Source of the DNA: Micromonosporaceae bacterium
GTDB taxonomy: Bacteria; Actinomycetota; Actinomycetes; Mycobacteriales; Micromonosporaceae
Assembly: GCA_003543035.1 (NCBI GenBank)
Contig: DPJL01000259.1
Coordinates: forward strand, 1 to 41,210
Reading direction: 5' to 3'
DNA length: 41,210 nt
Position 1 is the first letter of the stretch. Every line of letters begins with the position of its first letter. Positions 22,957 through 30,495 of this stretch are shown here, piece after piece. Made by a program: the position numbers and the translations under genes. The notes under the pieces are model-generated. The model worked only from the letters and a program-made list of their open reading frames with translations. It was not told the DNA's origin and did no database searches.

Positions 22957-24023
22957 CCGGTCAGCTTTGGATGGTTGGCAAAGCTCCGGTAGGAATCCTG
23001 CTCGGCCAGGTCGGTCTTGCCCGCGTCGGAGTAGCGGATTCGCAGACCACCCTGGTCGTGCGTGCCCGGTGAGTCAAAGATCATGTAGGCGTGCAGGTTC
23101 GGGAGCTTGTTCTCGGACAAGGCCTTTGCCGCCTGCTGATAGTAGGATCTCGCCTGCGCCTGGGTCGCGTCATGCACGCCCCACTCCACGATCCCCCACG
23201 GTTTCGAGGTCAGCTTCCGGTCCGGACTGTCCAAAGAGGTCAGTAGCTTCTGGAACCTGGTGACGTTGTCCACGAAATTCGCTTTGCCGCCTGATCCATA
23301 GGCGTTGAACATGATCCAGTCGACGTATTTGTCGCCCGGATACAGCTTCGGGACAAGGCAATCCCACTTGTAGTAGTTCATGTAATCCATCACCCACACG
23401 ACGTTGGCCACGCCCTTGGCGTCAAAGCGCTCCCGGACGTGCTTCCACATGTCCCGGTATTCGCTGGGAGTTCCCGATGTGCCGGGCTTGGTCTTGCAGC
23501 CCGAGCTTGTGGTGACATCGTTTTCGGGCTCGTGATGCAGTGTGAGGAAGATCTTCTTGGGCGCGATCGCCTTGATGTTGGCCGCGGCCTTGTCGATTCG
23601 AGCCTCCACCGAGGAACTGCGACCGCCCGCGTCACGCCATTTCTCGGCCGGCTTCCAGTTGGCGAACAGGTAGGTCCCATCCCGTTTAGCCATGTACTGG
23701 TCGTACTTGCTGGACAGCGGAACGCTGCCCACCGGCGAGTAGGTGTGGGCGATGTCGACCTTCCGCCCGATGCGCTGCTCGTGATATTCGGTCTGGGCGC
23801 GGAAGTTCTCCGCCGACTCCGGATAGTCGTTGGCCCTTGCGCCCAGCCAATGACGGCAGGGGTTCACCAGGATTTCGCTTACCACGCAAGGGGCGCTGCT
23901 TGCGGCTTCGGCGGATGGGAGCGTGACCGCTTCGGCGGGCCGAGGCGCCGCCGCAAGTGTGCCACCGGCCGCCAAAACGACTGCCATTACAGAGGAAACC
24001 TTGAGGGGATACCAGAGGGGCAT
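22953..24023 (-). CDS. Secreted GH26-like glycoside hydrolase
   Basis: Secreted protein of about 356 residues. The signal peptide (about 1-32) is followed by a mature start with a Cys pair (SSAPCVVSEILVNPC). A TIM-barrel glycosidase pattern follows: acid/base candidate Glu165 in IFLTLHHEPEND and nucleophile candidate Glu280 in KPWGIVEWGVHD, as in GH26 mannanases or xylanases/glucanases. NVVWVMDYMNYYKW and YVDWIMFNAYGSGG support barrel strands. ATG 24023 has AGGA about 10 nt upstream; the TTG at 24032 is too close to it. It sits between the two arms of the acyl-CoA pathway but faces a different job. Exact family assignment uncertain. Confidence 0.78.
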   Translation of the reverse strand: MPLWYPLKVSSVMAVVLAAGGTLAAAPRPAEAVTLPSAEAASSAPCVVSEILVNPCRHWLGARANDYPESAENFRAQTEYHEQRIGRKVDIAHTYSPVGSVPLSSKYDQYMAKRDGTYLFANWKPAEKWRDAGGRSSSVEARIDKAAANIKAIAPKKIFLTLHHEPENDVTTSSGCKTKPGTSGTPSEYRDMWKHVRERFDAKGVANVVWVMDYMNYYKWDCLVPKLYPGDKYVDWIMFNAYGSGGKANFVDNVTRFQKLLTSLDSPDRKLTSKPWGIVEWGVHDATQAQARSYYQQAAKALSENKLPNLHAYMIFDSPGTHDQGGLRIRYSDAGKTDLAEQDSYRSFANHPKLTG

Positions 24024-24164
24024 GTTCGGCAATTCCTGACCGCTCAGTGTTCGCAGCCATGCGGGGGTGCGGGCCGCGATCTGAAGTTACCGAGTTCATA
24101 CCGCCTTTGACCAGGCCGTATTCATGCAGTTGTAGTTCGACACAGGAACAATTCGGACATATTT

Positions 24165-24992
24165 CTACGTAAGACGGGAGGCCACCTCGGCCACCGTCCA
24201 AGAACCTGTGTGCTCGTAAGCGGTCCCCGATCGCCAGCCGTCGAGCTCCTGGATCAGACCACCTTGAACGGCGAAAACCTTGCCGGTGATACTGCAATCG
24301 GCCGTGGAGAGGTAGGCGACCAGCGGAGAAACATGCGATGGATGATAGGTGTCGAAGGCTCCCTCTTCGGTGGGCGCCGCAACGAGCGTCGAAACCAGTG
24401 GCACGTCTTCGGTCAGCCGGGTCCTCGCCACCGGGGCGATTCCGTTCACACGCACGCCATACCGCGCCAACTCCTGCGCCGCAACGAGAGACAGCGCTGC
24501 GATGCCTGCCTTGGCCGCGCCATAGTTGGCCTGCCCCGGATTCGGCAGGAAGGTCCCGCTCGCGCTCGCCGTGTTCACCACCGACCCCCTCACCTCATTG
24601 CCGGCCTTGGCCTCGGCCTTCCAATACTTGGCGGCGTGGTGCAACGGCGCGAAGTGGCCCTTGAGGTGAACGTTGATGACGGCGTCCCACTCGGCTTCGG
24701 TCATGTCCGCGATGAAGCGGTCGCGCAGGATCCCGGCGTTGTTGACTAGCACATCCAACCGTCCAAAGTGGTCGATCGCGCCCTGAATCAGCTCCGCGGC
24801 ATCGGTGAAGCTCGAGACGTCGCCGGCAATCGCTATGCCGCCAACCTCTTTGGCCACCTCCTGGGCCGGTTCCGGGTCGAAGTCGTTGACCACGACCTGT
24901 GCGCCCTCTTGTGCGAACAGCAGCGCGTGCTCGCGGCCGATGCCACGCCCGGCGCCGGTGATGATGGCAACGCGGCCTTCCAGTGCTCCCAT
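24165..24992 (-). CDS. SDR-family 3-hydroxyacyl-CoA dehydrogenase (17-beta-HSD4/MFP-2 dehydrogenase-like)
   Basis: Oxidises a 3-hydroxyacyl-CoA using NAD; 275 residues. Rossmann motif TGAGRGIGREHALLFA (12-27), NNAG (about 87-90), catalytic Ser in NTASASGTF, and Tyr and Lys in YGAAKAG (about 150-156). The start resembles the dehydrogenase domain of peroxisomal MFP-2. The unusually long tail (about 225-275) carries a TYHPSHVSPLVAYLSTADCSITGKVFAVQGGLIQ segment of this subgroup. Last gene of the four-gene minus operon, 6 nt after the hydratase. Likely partner of the MaoC hydratase next to it. Confidence 0.9.
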   Translation of the reverse strand: MGALEGRVAIITGAGRGIGREHALLFAQEGAQVVVNDFDPEPAQEVAKEVGGIAIAGDVSSFTDAAELIQGAIDHFGRLDVLVNNAGILRDRFIADMTEAEWDAVINVHLKGHFAPLHHAAKYWKAEAKAGNEVRGSVVNTASASGTFLPNPGQANYGAAKAGIAALSLVAAQELARYGVRVNGIAPVARTRLTEDVPLVSTLVAAPTEEGAFDTYHPSHVSPLVAYLSTADCSITGKVFAVQGGLIQELDGWRSGTAYEHTGSWTVAEVASRLT

Positions 24993-24998
24993 GGTGTT

Positions 24999-25769
24999 TC
25001 AAACCCTCTCAATCAGACCGTTCTTGATGACGACCGCACCCGTGTCCGAGGTCGTCTCGAAGCTGTTTCCCCAGAACGTGGTGGTGATTTCCTGCTTTGG
25101 CAGCAACGGCTGGCTGAATCGCACGGCGATGCGCTTGAGCCGCCGGGGGTCGCCATCGCACAGCTCATTGATAGCTGCCCACGAGGTGAAAGCCATGGTG
25201 CACAAGCCGTGCACGATGATGCCGGGCAACCCGACCGCCCGCGCCACCTCGTCGTCAAGGTGGATCGTCATCGGGTCGCCGGAAGCCTCCGCATAGCGGT
25301 AGGTCTGGTCGGCATCGATGACTGCCTTCGCTTGCACGCCCTTCTCCTCCGGTGCGGTGAAGGCGTGGCCGGGCGCCTGCTCCCCCCACTCGGACTCGGC
25401 CTGCCAGCCGCGAATGAAGCTGACGAGATATTGCTCGTTGACCGGCTCGCTGGCATCGGTGTTCGTGACACAGTGCACGGTCACCGTGGTCCCCGACGAC
25501 TTCGCTTGCACACCAATGACTTTGGCATCTGTCACCAACCGCATGCCCGGCACGATCGGCTGGTGGAGGTGGATGTCCTGCTCGCCATGCACCAGCATCG
25601 GCAACATCTCCGGCGGCGCCACCCCGGCCATCGCGGTAACCAGAGCCTCCCACGCCGGGACAACGGCGAAGACCGGTGACGCCAACTCTCCGCTCAGGTG
25701 CTCGGCGATCGGATCGTTGGTCGCCTTGGCATAGGCGATGGTGCGCTCCGGCTCAACCAGGAATGACAT
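24999..25769 (-). CDS. MaoC-family double-hotdog enoyl-CoA hydratase 2
   Basis: Hydrates a 2-enoyl-CoA to the 3R-hydroxyacyl-CoA; 256 residues. The N-terminal hotdog (about 1-120, FAVVPAWEALV) is degenerate; the C-terminal hotdog carries the hydratase 2 motif, YAEASGDPMTIHLDDEVARAVGLPGIIVHGLCTMAF (about 168-203), with the catalytic Asp and His. This is the arrangement of eukaryotic-type hydratase 2. ATG 25769 overlaps the end of the preceding dehydrogenase gene by 17 bp. The 3R product suits the neighbouring SDR enzyme. Confidence 0.92.
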   Translation of the reverse strand: MSFLVEPERTIAYAKATNDPIAEHLSGELASPVFAVVPAWEALVTAMAGVAPPEMLPMLVHGEQDIHLHQPIVPGMRLVTDAKVIGVQAKSSGTTVTVHCVTNTDASEPVNEQYLVSFIRGWQAESEWGEQAPGHAFTAPEEKGVQAKAVIDADQTYRYAEASGDPMTIHLDDEVARAVGLPGIIVHGLCTMAFTSWAAINELCDGDPRRLKRIAVRFSQPLLPKQEITTTFWGNSFETTSDTGAVVIKNGLIERV

Positions 25770-26721
25770 GCCTTACCACCCTTTCACCCGCACCGGCTTG
25801 GCCGCCCAGCAGCAGGCGGGTCAGCTGCGCTCGACGGAAGTAGAGATGTGCGTCGTGCTCCCAGGTCGCACCCAGTCCACCATGGACCGACAGGCATCGG
25901 CGAGTGCTGACGTCGATGGCCTGGTCGGCAGCGAAGCGGGCCGCATTGGCCGCGAGCCCGAACTCCTCCGGCGCGTTCTCCGCGGCGTAGGCGGCGTAAT
26001 AGATCAATGATCTGGCATTCTCGTTGAGCCGCAACACATCGGTGAGTTGATGCTTGATCGCTTGGAACGAGCCGATCGCACGCCCAAATGCCCTGCGCTG
26101 CTTGGCATACTCCACCGCGAGATCGAGGGCGGCCTCTGACGTGCCGAGCGCCTCAGCCGCGAGCAACGTCTGCGCCACGTTCCAGCCGTAGCCCTCTTGT
26201 CCGAGCACGGCACTCGCTACGCGGACGTTTCCCAGCGGGCGGCTCGGGTCATATCCACCAACCCTTTCCACGGTGAAGTCCTCGATCACCAGCGGGCCAT
26301 CACCGACCAGCACGTCAGCCCCCGGCGCATCGGGTACATGCTCAAACACGCTCATCGAAGACGGTGTCTCCACATCGTTTTCGATGAGCGTGTTCGCGGG
26401 CAGATAGGCCGCGCGCTTCGAGCCGTCGAGCAGTGCCGGGAGAACCTGGTGGTCTCCCTGCCGGCGGAGCAAAGCGATGGCGGTGAGGTGGCCGAGCAGG
26501 CCGGTCGGGGCGAGCCTGCGGCCGCACTCGATGAGGACGAGGACGCCGTAAAGCAACCCCGGCATGTCGATCCAGCCCCCGCGTACGGCTTCCTTCCACA
26601 GGTGTACCGGCTCGGCACCGTCCAAAGCGGAGCGTGTGGCGCTCAATGTGTCCGTCCGGGACAGGGCCTCGCGTACGGCTTCGATCAACGCTTTCTCGTC
26701 GGGTCCAAGCTCAAAGTTCAT
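25753..26721 (-). CDS. Acyl-CoA dehydrogenase, short (beta-type) subunit
   Basis: About 322 residues, shorter than a usual acyl-CoA dehydrogenase (about 380-400). It has a reduced N-terminal helical domain, a weak middle beta-domain (GDGPLVIEDFTVERVGGYDPSRPLGNV), and the C-terminal domain with AFGRAIGSFQAIKHQLTDVLR and SVHGGLGATWEHDAHLYFRRAQL. ATG 26721 is chosen because it sits in the 11-bp overlap with the partner gene; upstream residues of the frame are out of family. Neighbouring full-length dehydrogenase plus this short one is the arrangement of actinobacterial heterotetrameric alpha2-beta2 enzymes for steroid side chains. The subunits likely form one enzyme. Confidence 0.9.
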   Translation of the reverse strand: MNFELGPDEKALIEAVREALSRTDTLSATRSALDGAEPVHLWKEAVRGGWIDMPGLLYGVLVLIECGRRLAPTGLLGHLTAIALLRRQGDHQVLPALLDGSKRAAYLPANTLIENDVETPSSMSVFEHVPDAPGADVLVGDGPLVIEDFTVERVGGYDPSRPLGNVRVASAVLGQEGYGWNVAQTLLAAEALGTSEAALDLAVEYAKQRRAFGRAIGSFQAIKHQLTDVLRLNENARSLIYYAAYAAENAPEEFGLAANAARFAADQAIDVSTRRCLSVHGGLGATWEHDAHLYFRRAQLTRLLLGGQAGAGERVVRHVIPG

Positions 26722-27883
26722 GGAAGGCCCTATCTTTGTCGACCCTGGGCTCGGCAGGCAGCCCGAGAACGCGCTCGCCGATCGTGGTGAGCAGGATTTC
26801 GTCGGTCCCTCCACCGCTGCGCAGACCTTGCATCTCGGCGAGCAGATAACCCCACTGACCGTCCAAAGCAGAGGGTCCGAGCGCTTCAGTGATCACCTGT
26901 GCGCCTCGGATCGCGGCGTCAACAAGGGTGATTTTGCCAAGCCCTGCTTCAGGTCCGGGCAGATCGCCGTTGGCCACTTTGCTAAGCGCGCGATGCCCGC
27001 TATAGCGAACAGCGAGCATGTCCACGATGACGGAGGCGAGCCGCTGCCGAAGGTGATCGGGAAACCCTTGTTGTAGTGGCTCGAGAAAGAGCGAGGGTTG
27101 CCAGCCGATCTGATCCAGCATGGTCAGCAGGTTGAATCGCTCGTACATGAGGCAGGTCATGGCAACCGTCCAGCCGTCGCCGACCTCGCCGAGCACAGCC
27201 TCCTTCGGCAACAGGACGTCGTCGATGAAAACCTCGTTGAAGGCAGCCGCACCGGTGAGTTGCCGCAACGGGCGGACCTCCACCCCGGGAGCGGCCATCG
27301 GCAGGATGAACACGGTGAGACCGCGATGCTTCGGCACACTCGCGTCGGTGCGGGCCAGAAGGAGGCCGAACGCCGCGTGCTGAGCGTTGGTGGTCCACAC
27401 TTTTTGGCCGTTCAAGCGCCAGCCTTCTTCGGTGCGCACGGCACGGGTGCGGATACCGGCCAGATCGGAACCGGCGCCGGGCTCGGAGAACAGCTGGCAC
27501 CAGATCTCATCACCGAGCAACAACGGCCGCAGATGCCGCTCCTTCTGCGACGGCGTTCCGTGGACTATGACGGTCGGACCGAGGTTGCCGATGCCGATGA
27601 TGTCGAGGGCGCCGGGGAGCCCGACGCGATGAAGCTCGCTGTTGATGACGGCCTGTTCGATCATCCCGAGCCCCTGGCCGCCGTGCTCAACCGGCCAGGT
27701 GACACCGACCAATCCCTCCTCCGCGAGGCATCGCTGCCACGCTCGGAACGGCTCGATGTCGCTGACGTGCAGGCCGGGTTTCTCCGCAGGCGCCGACCCG
27801 CGGTTGTCCGCCAGCCACTGCCGGACCTGCTGGCGGTAAGCGGCCAGCTGAGGGGAATCAGTGAGGTCCACGGACGAAAACAT
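26711..27883 (-). CDS. Acyl-CoA dehydrogenase, full-length (alpha-type) subunit
   Basis: First gene of the minus operon; 390 residues. N-terminal helical domain, FAD/substrate middle domain with LFSEPGAGSDLAGIRTRAVRTEEGWRLNGQKVWTTNA (about 128-165), and C-terminal helical domain ending GTDEILLTTIGERVLGLP. It introduces the 2,3 double bond in an acyl-CoA and passes electrons via ETF. It has no Shine-Dalgarno: ATG 27883 directly follows the shared TetR-type motif, with a TACAAT hexamer 9 nt before the start, which points to a leaderless or near-leaderless mRNA. Overlap of 11 bp with the short subunit gene. Confidence 0.92.
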   Translation of the reverse strand: MFSSVDLTDSPQLAAYRQQVRQWLADNRGSAPAEKPGLHVSDIEPFRAWQRCLAEEGLVGVTWPVEHGGQGLGMIEQAVINSELHRVGLPGALDIIGIGNLGPTVIVHGTPSQKERHLRPLLLGDEIWCQLFSEPGAGSDLAGIRTRAVRTEEGWRLNGQKVWTTNAQHAAFGLLLARTDASVPKHRGLTVFILPMAAPGVEVRPLRQLTGAAAFNEVFIDDVLLPKEAVLGEVGDGWTVAMTCLMYERFNLLTMLDQIGWQPSLFLEPLQQGFPDHLRQRLASVIVDMLAVRYSGHRALSKVANGDLPGPEAGLGKITLVDAAIRGAQVITEALGPSALDGQWGYLLAEMQGLRSGGGTDEILLTTIGERVLGLPAEPRVDKDRAFHEL

Positions 27884-27903
27884 ACAGTCAGAATTGTATG
27901 TTT
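27878..27903. promoter_or_regulatory. 26-bp palindromic operator between the dehydrogenase operon and TetR gene
   Basis: AAACATACA-N8-TGTATGTTT is a perfect 9-bp-armed inverted repeat. It covers the promoter of the minus operon and lies 27 bp before the TetR start, so the regulator may control both. Read on the minus strand it contains AACATACA-ATTC-TGACTGT, the same motif as at the thiolase start. Confidence 0.8.
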
Positions 27904-27929
27904 GTATAGCCTCGGATTAGAGTAGGCCC

Positions 27930-28547
27930 ATGGCAACGGTCACCAGGCGCACACAGCAGCAGCGAGCCTCCGCTATGCGTCATCGGCTGCTCGAGGCGAC
28001 CATCGACTGCCTGGTCGATCACGGCTACGCCGGCACGAGCACCACCAAGGTGGTGGAGCGGGCCGGGGTGACGCGGGGCGCTCAGGTACATCACTTCCCC
28101 ACCAAGGCAGCCCTTGTGGCGGCAGCGATTCGGCACCTGGCGACCAAGCGCGCCGAGCTCGCGTTCACCGAGCTGGACCGGATCCGATCCGCCCCCGATC
28201 CGGTCGGCAGCGCGCTGGATCTGTTGTGGGATCTACATCAGGGCCCGGTCTTCCATGCGACCGTTGAGCTTTGGGTCGCCGCGCGCACCGATCCCGAGCT
28301 GCACAGCCAACTTTCCATGGTGGAGCCGGCAACCACAGCGTCGGTGGTCGAAGTCGCCAAGACGCTCTTCCCCCACCACGCCGACCGGCAAGCCTTTGCC
28401 CACTGGGTTTACACGTGCATGGACACCATTCGCGGCATCCTGCTGACGTCGTTTGTCTACGACGATCCCGCTCCGCGGCTGGAAGCCCGTTGGCAGCGCG
28501 CGAAGGGCCATCTACGAATGATTTTCGACGTCTCCCGCCAGCAATAG
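27930..28547 (+). CDS. TetR-family repressor, likely regulator of the acyl-CoA pathway
   Basis: DNA-binding repressor of 205 residues. HTH at about 14-60 (LLEATIDCLVDHGYAGTSTTKVVERAGVTRGAQVHHFPTKAALV). The C-terminal ligand domain (about 75-205) is not assigned. ATG 27930 has TAGAGT 6 nt before it and no Shine-Dalgarno, so its mRNA may be leaderless. It is divergent from the dehydrogenase operon across the 26-bp palindrome. By position it regulates both arms of the pathway; an acyl-CoA ligand is expected for such repressors but not shown here. Its end overlaps the next TetR gene by 36 bp. Confidence 0.9.
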   Translation: MATVTRRTQQQRASAMRHRLLEATIDCLVDHGYAGTSTTKVVERAGVTRGAQVHHFPTKAALVAAAIRHLATKRAELAFTELDRIRSAPDPVGSALDLLWDLHQGPVFHATVELWVAARTDPELHSQLSMVEPATTASVVEVAKTLFPHHADRQAFAHWVYTCMDTIRGILLTSFVYDDPAPRLEARWQRAKGHLRMIFDVSRQQ

Positions 28548-29141
28548 CAAGATGAGGCGGACGAGCTCGGCCGTCACGGTGTCCAGCGGGACACCCTTCT
28601 GACGCGTGGACCAGTGATGCACCAACTCGTTGACGGCACCCATGATGGCCACCGTGCTCAGGTGGAAGTCGCGATCTGAAGCTTCACCGCGCGCCATTGC
28701 GCGCTGTGCTTCGGCCTCCATCAACTGAGACCACGTCTCGCGCCAAGCGAGCCGGTGCTCCTCGACCGCGTGGCTCACCCCTACGACCTCAACGTAGGCA
28801 ACCTTTGCGCGGCGCGGATCCTCGGCGGTGACCCGGATGTATTCGGTTACCGCGGCGCCGATCCGCTTCGCGAGCGGTTCATCCTCCATTTCGGACAGTA
28901 CGGTGCCAACCGCGCCAACGGCTTCGGCCGTGATTAGCCCGTGCACCGCCGTCAAGAGCTCCTCGCGACCGGTGAACTCCTGATAGAAGTTGCGGGTAGA
29001 CACCCCCGCCGCGGCACATAGCTTCTCGATCGAGACGGCTTGGTACCCCTCTGTGCCAAAGAGATCGAGAGCGGCGGCGATGAGCCTTTCCCGGCGTTGC
29101 GCGCGGCGTTGTTCCACGGTCTGGCCGCCGTAGGAACGCAT
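28512..29141 (-). CDS. TetR-family transcriptional regulator
   Basis: Regulator of 209 residues. HTH at about 15-60 (RERLIAAALDLFGTEGYQAVSIEKLCAAAGVSTRNFYQEFTGREELL). The C-terminal domain carries a helical ligand pocket (AAVTEYIRVTAEDPRRAKVAYVEVVGVSHAVEEHR) seen in many actinobacterial TetR proteins. ATG 29141; convergent overlap of 36 bp with the other TetR gene. The 20-bp palindrome 14 bp upstream (29156-29175) suits autoregulation and control of the lipase gene on the other side. Confidence 0.88.
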   Translation of the reverse strand: MRSYGGQTVEQRRAQRRERLIAAALDLFGTEGYQAVSIEKLCAAAGVSTRNFYQEFTGREELLTAVHGLITAEAVGAVGTVLSEMEDEPLAKRIGAAVTEYIRVTAEDPRRAKVAYVEVVGVSHAVEEHRLAWRETWSQLMEAEAQRAMARGEASDRDFHLSTVAIMGAVNELVHHWSTRQKGVPLDTVTAELVRLILLLLAGDVENHS

Positions 29142-29155
29142 GGGTCTCCTTAAAT

Positions 29156-29175
29156 CTGAAAAGACGTCTTGTCAG
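29156..29175. promoter_or_regulatory. Palindromic operator before the second TetR gene
   Basis: CTGAAAAGACGTCTTGTCAG is a palindrome with a single mismatched pair (core AAGACGTCTT). It is 15 bp before the TetR start and 74 bp before the lipase start, so it can serve both genes. Confidence 0.65.
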
Positions 29176-29200
29176 TTTGCCACTCGAGCATTACCGTCTA

Positions 29201-29227
29201 GTAACCATATTGGGAAAGGCTGGTTAC
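29201..29227. promoter_or_regulatory. Inverted repeat GTAACCA-N13-TGGTTAC before the lipase gene
   Basis: Seven-bp perfect arms, 21 bp before the lipase GTG. A possible second operator; nothing else supports it. Confidence 0.35.
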
Positions 29228-29248
29228 CACATTACAGGTAGGTGCATC

Positions 29249-30448
29249 GTGGCTGTCCTCCGCAAAACTGCACTGCTACTAGCCGTGATTCTGGCGGCCG
29301 TCATCGCTCCCCCGCCCGCAGCCGCCGCGACCATTGTGCCGCCGCAGCTCGATCCGTTCTACGCGGCACCGTCCCCCATGCCCGCCGGTCCACCCGGGAC
29401 CGTCATCCGGTCACGGCCCGTGCTCGCACAGGCTTTGCCACTTTTGCCGGTACCGGTTAAAGCCTGGCAGGTCATCTACAAGTCCACCTTGGTCAACGGC
29501 CAGGATGTCGCCGTTTCAGGCATCGTTCTGGTGCCGTTGAGCGGCTGGTCCGGAGCGCGTCCCGTCATCTCCTACACGACCGGCACCGCGGGCATCAACC
29601 CCGCGTGCGCCACGTCGTACCAGCTCGCCAACGGAATCGAGTACGAGACGGCGATCTTCAGTTTGGCTCTGCTCAAGGGCTGGGCCGTCGCCATCACCGA
29701 CTACATCGGACGAGGTGTGGGCCCGGGCCCGCAGCACTACCTCGTCGGCCCGGAAGCCGCGCATGCCACGATCGACATGGCCCGGGCAGCGCAACGATTG
29801 TCAGGCGCCGGTTTGTCCACCTCTTCGAAGGTGGGCTTCTGGGGCTACTCCGAAGGTGGCCACGCGGCCGCCTGGTCCGGTGAACTCGCCGGCACCTATG
29901 CACCGGAGCTCAACGTCGCGGGCACCGCGGCCGGCGGAGTTCCCGGTGACGTCAACGGAGTGGCCAGGCACCTTGACGGCTCACCGTTCTCGGGTATCAC
30001 CATGCTCGCCGCGATCAGCCTGAGCGAGGTCTACGGCCTGCCGTTCGAGTCGATCCTCAACGATGCGGGTCGCGCGGCGGTCGCTCTGGCCAAGAGCACC
30101 TGCGTCGAGCTCACCTCCGGCTTCCTCGCCTTCAGGAGGCTGAGCGACTTCACGACGGTTCCCGACCCGATCGGATTGCCGGAGTGGAACGCCGGTCTGA
30201 CCGCGGTCTCGGCCGGAAAGCAGCGGCCGAGTGCGCCGCTCTACATGTACCACGGCACCTGGGACGAGCTGATCCCGTTCAGCAATACCAAGGCGCTCAA
30301 GGACAAATACTGTTCCCTCGGTGCCCGCATCACGTGGCACCCGATGTACCTCGTCGGGCACATCAACGGTGTACCACTGGGAGCACCGGGTGCAGTGTCG
30401 TGGTTGGACGATCGGTTCAAGGACCGCACGTCCGCCAACTCCTGCTGA
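29249..30448 (+). CDS. Secreted lipase of the secretory lipase (LIP) family
   Basis: Extracellular triacylglycerol lipase, about 399 residues. GTG 29249 follows AGGTAGG with 6 nt spacing and starts the signal peptide (VAVLRKTALLLAVILAAVIAPPPAAAA). The alpha/beta-hydrolase core holds the nucleophile Ser in FWGYSEGGHAAAW (about 208-220), acid in GTWDELIPFSNTKAL and His in YLVGHINGVPLGA. The N-terminal part (DPFYAAPSPMPAGPPGTVIRSRPV) is typical for this family. It may be controlled by the TetR palindromes upstream. A strong bidirectional hairpin follows. Confidence 0.93.
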   Translation: MAVLRKTALLLAVILAAVIAPPPAAAATIVPPQLDPFYAAPSPMPAGPPGTVIRSRPVLAQALPLLPVPVKAWQVIYKSTLVNGQDVAVSGIVLVPLSGWSGARPVISYTTGTAGINPACATSYQLANGIEYETAIFSLALLKGWAVAITDYIGRGVGPGPQHYLVGPEAAHATIDMARAAQRLSGAGLSTSSKVGFWGYSEGGHAAAWSGELAGTYAPELNVAGTAAGGVPGDVNGVARHLDGSPFSGITMLAAISLSEVYGLPFESILNDAGRAAVALAKSTCVELTSGFLAFRRLSDFTTVPDPIGLPEWNAGLTAVSAGKQRPSAPLYMYHGTWDELIPFSNTKALKDKYCSLGARITWHPMYLVGHINGVPLGAPGAVSWLDDRFKDRTSANSC

Positions 30449-30454
30449 TTCAAA

Positions 30455-30488
30455 GCTGGTGGGACCCTCAAACGAGGGTTCCACCAGC
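30455..30488. terminator. Bidirectional stem-loop between two convergent secreted-protein genes
   Basis: GCTGGTGGGACCCTC and GAGGGTTCCACCAGC pair over 15 bp (one G-U) around an AAAC loop. It is 6 bp after the lipase stop and 7 bp after the stop of the convergent gene. Confidence 0.85.
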
Positions 30489-30495
30489 TCACTTG

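Noticed and set aside
28512..28547. Convergent overlap of two TetR genes as a toxin-antitoxin-like or antisense system
   Set aside because: Both are ordinary TetR regulators with normal ends; a 36-bp tail overlap is common in compact genomes.
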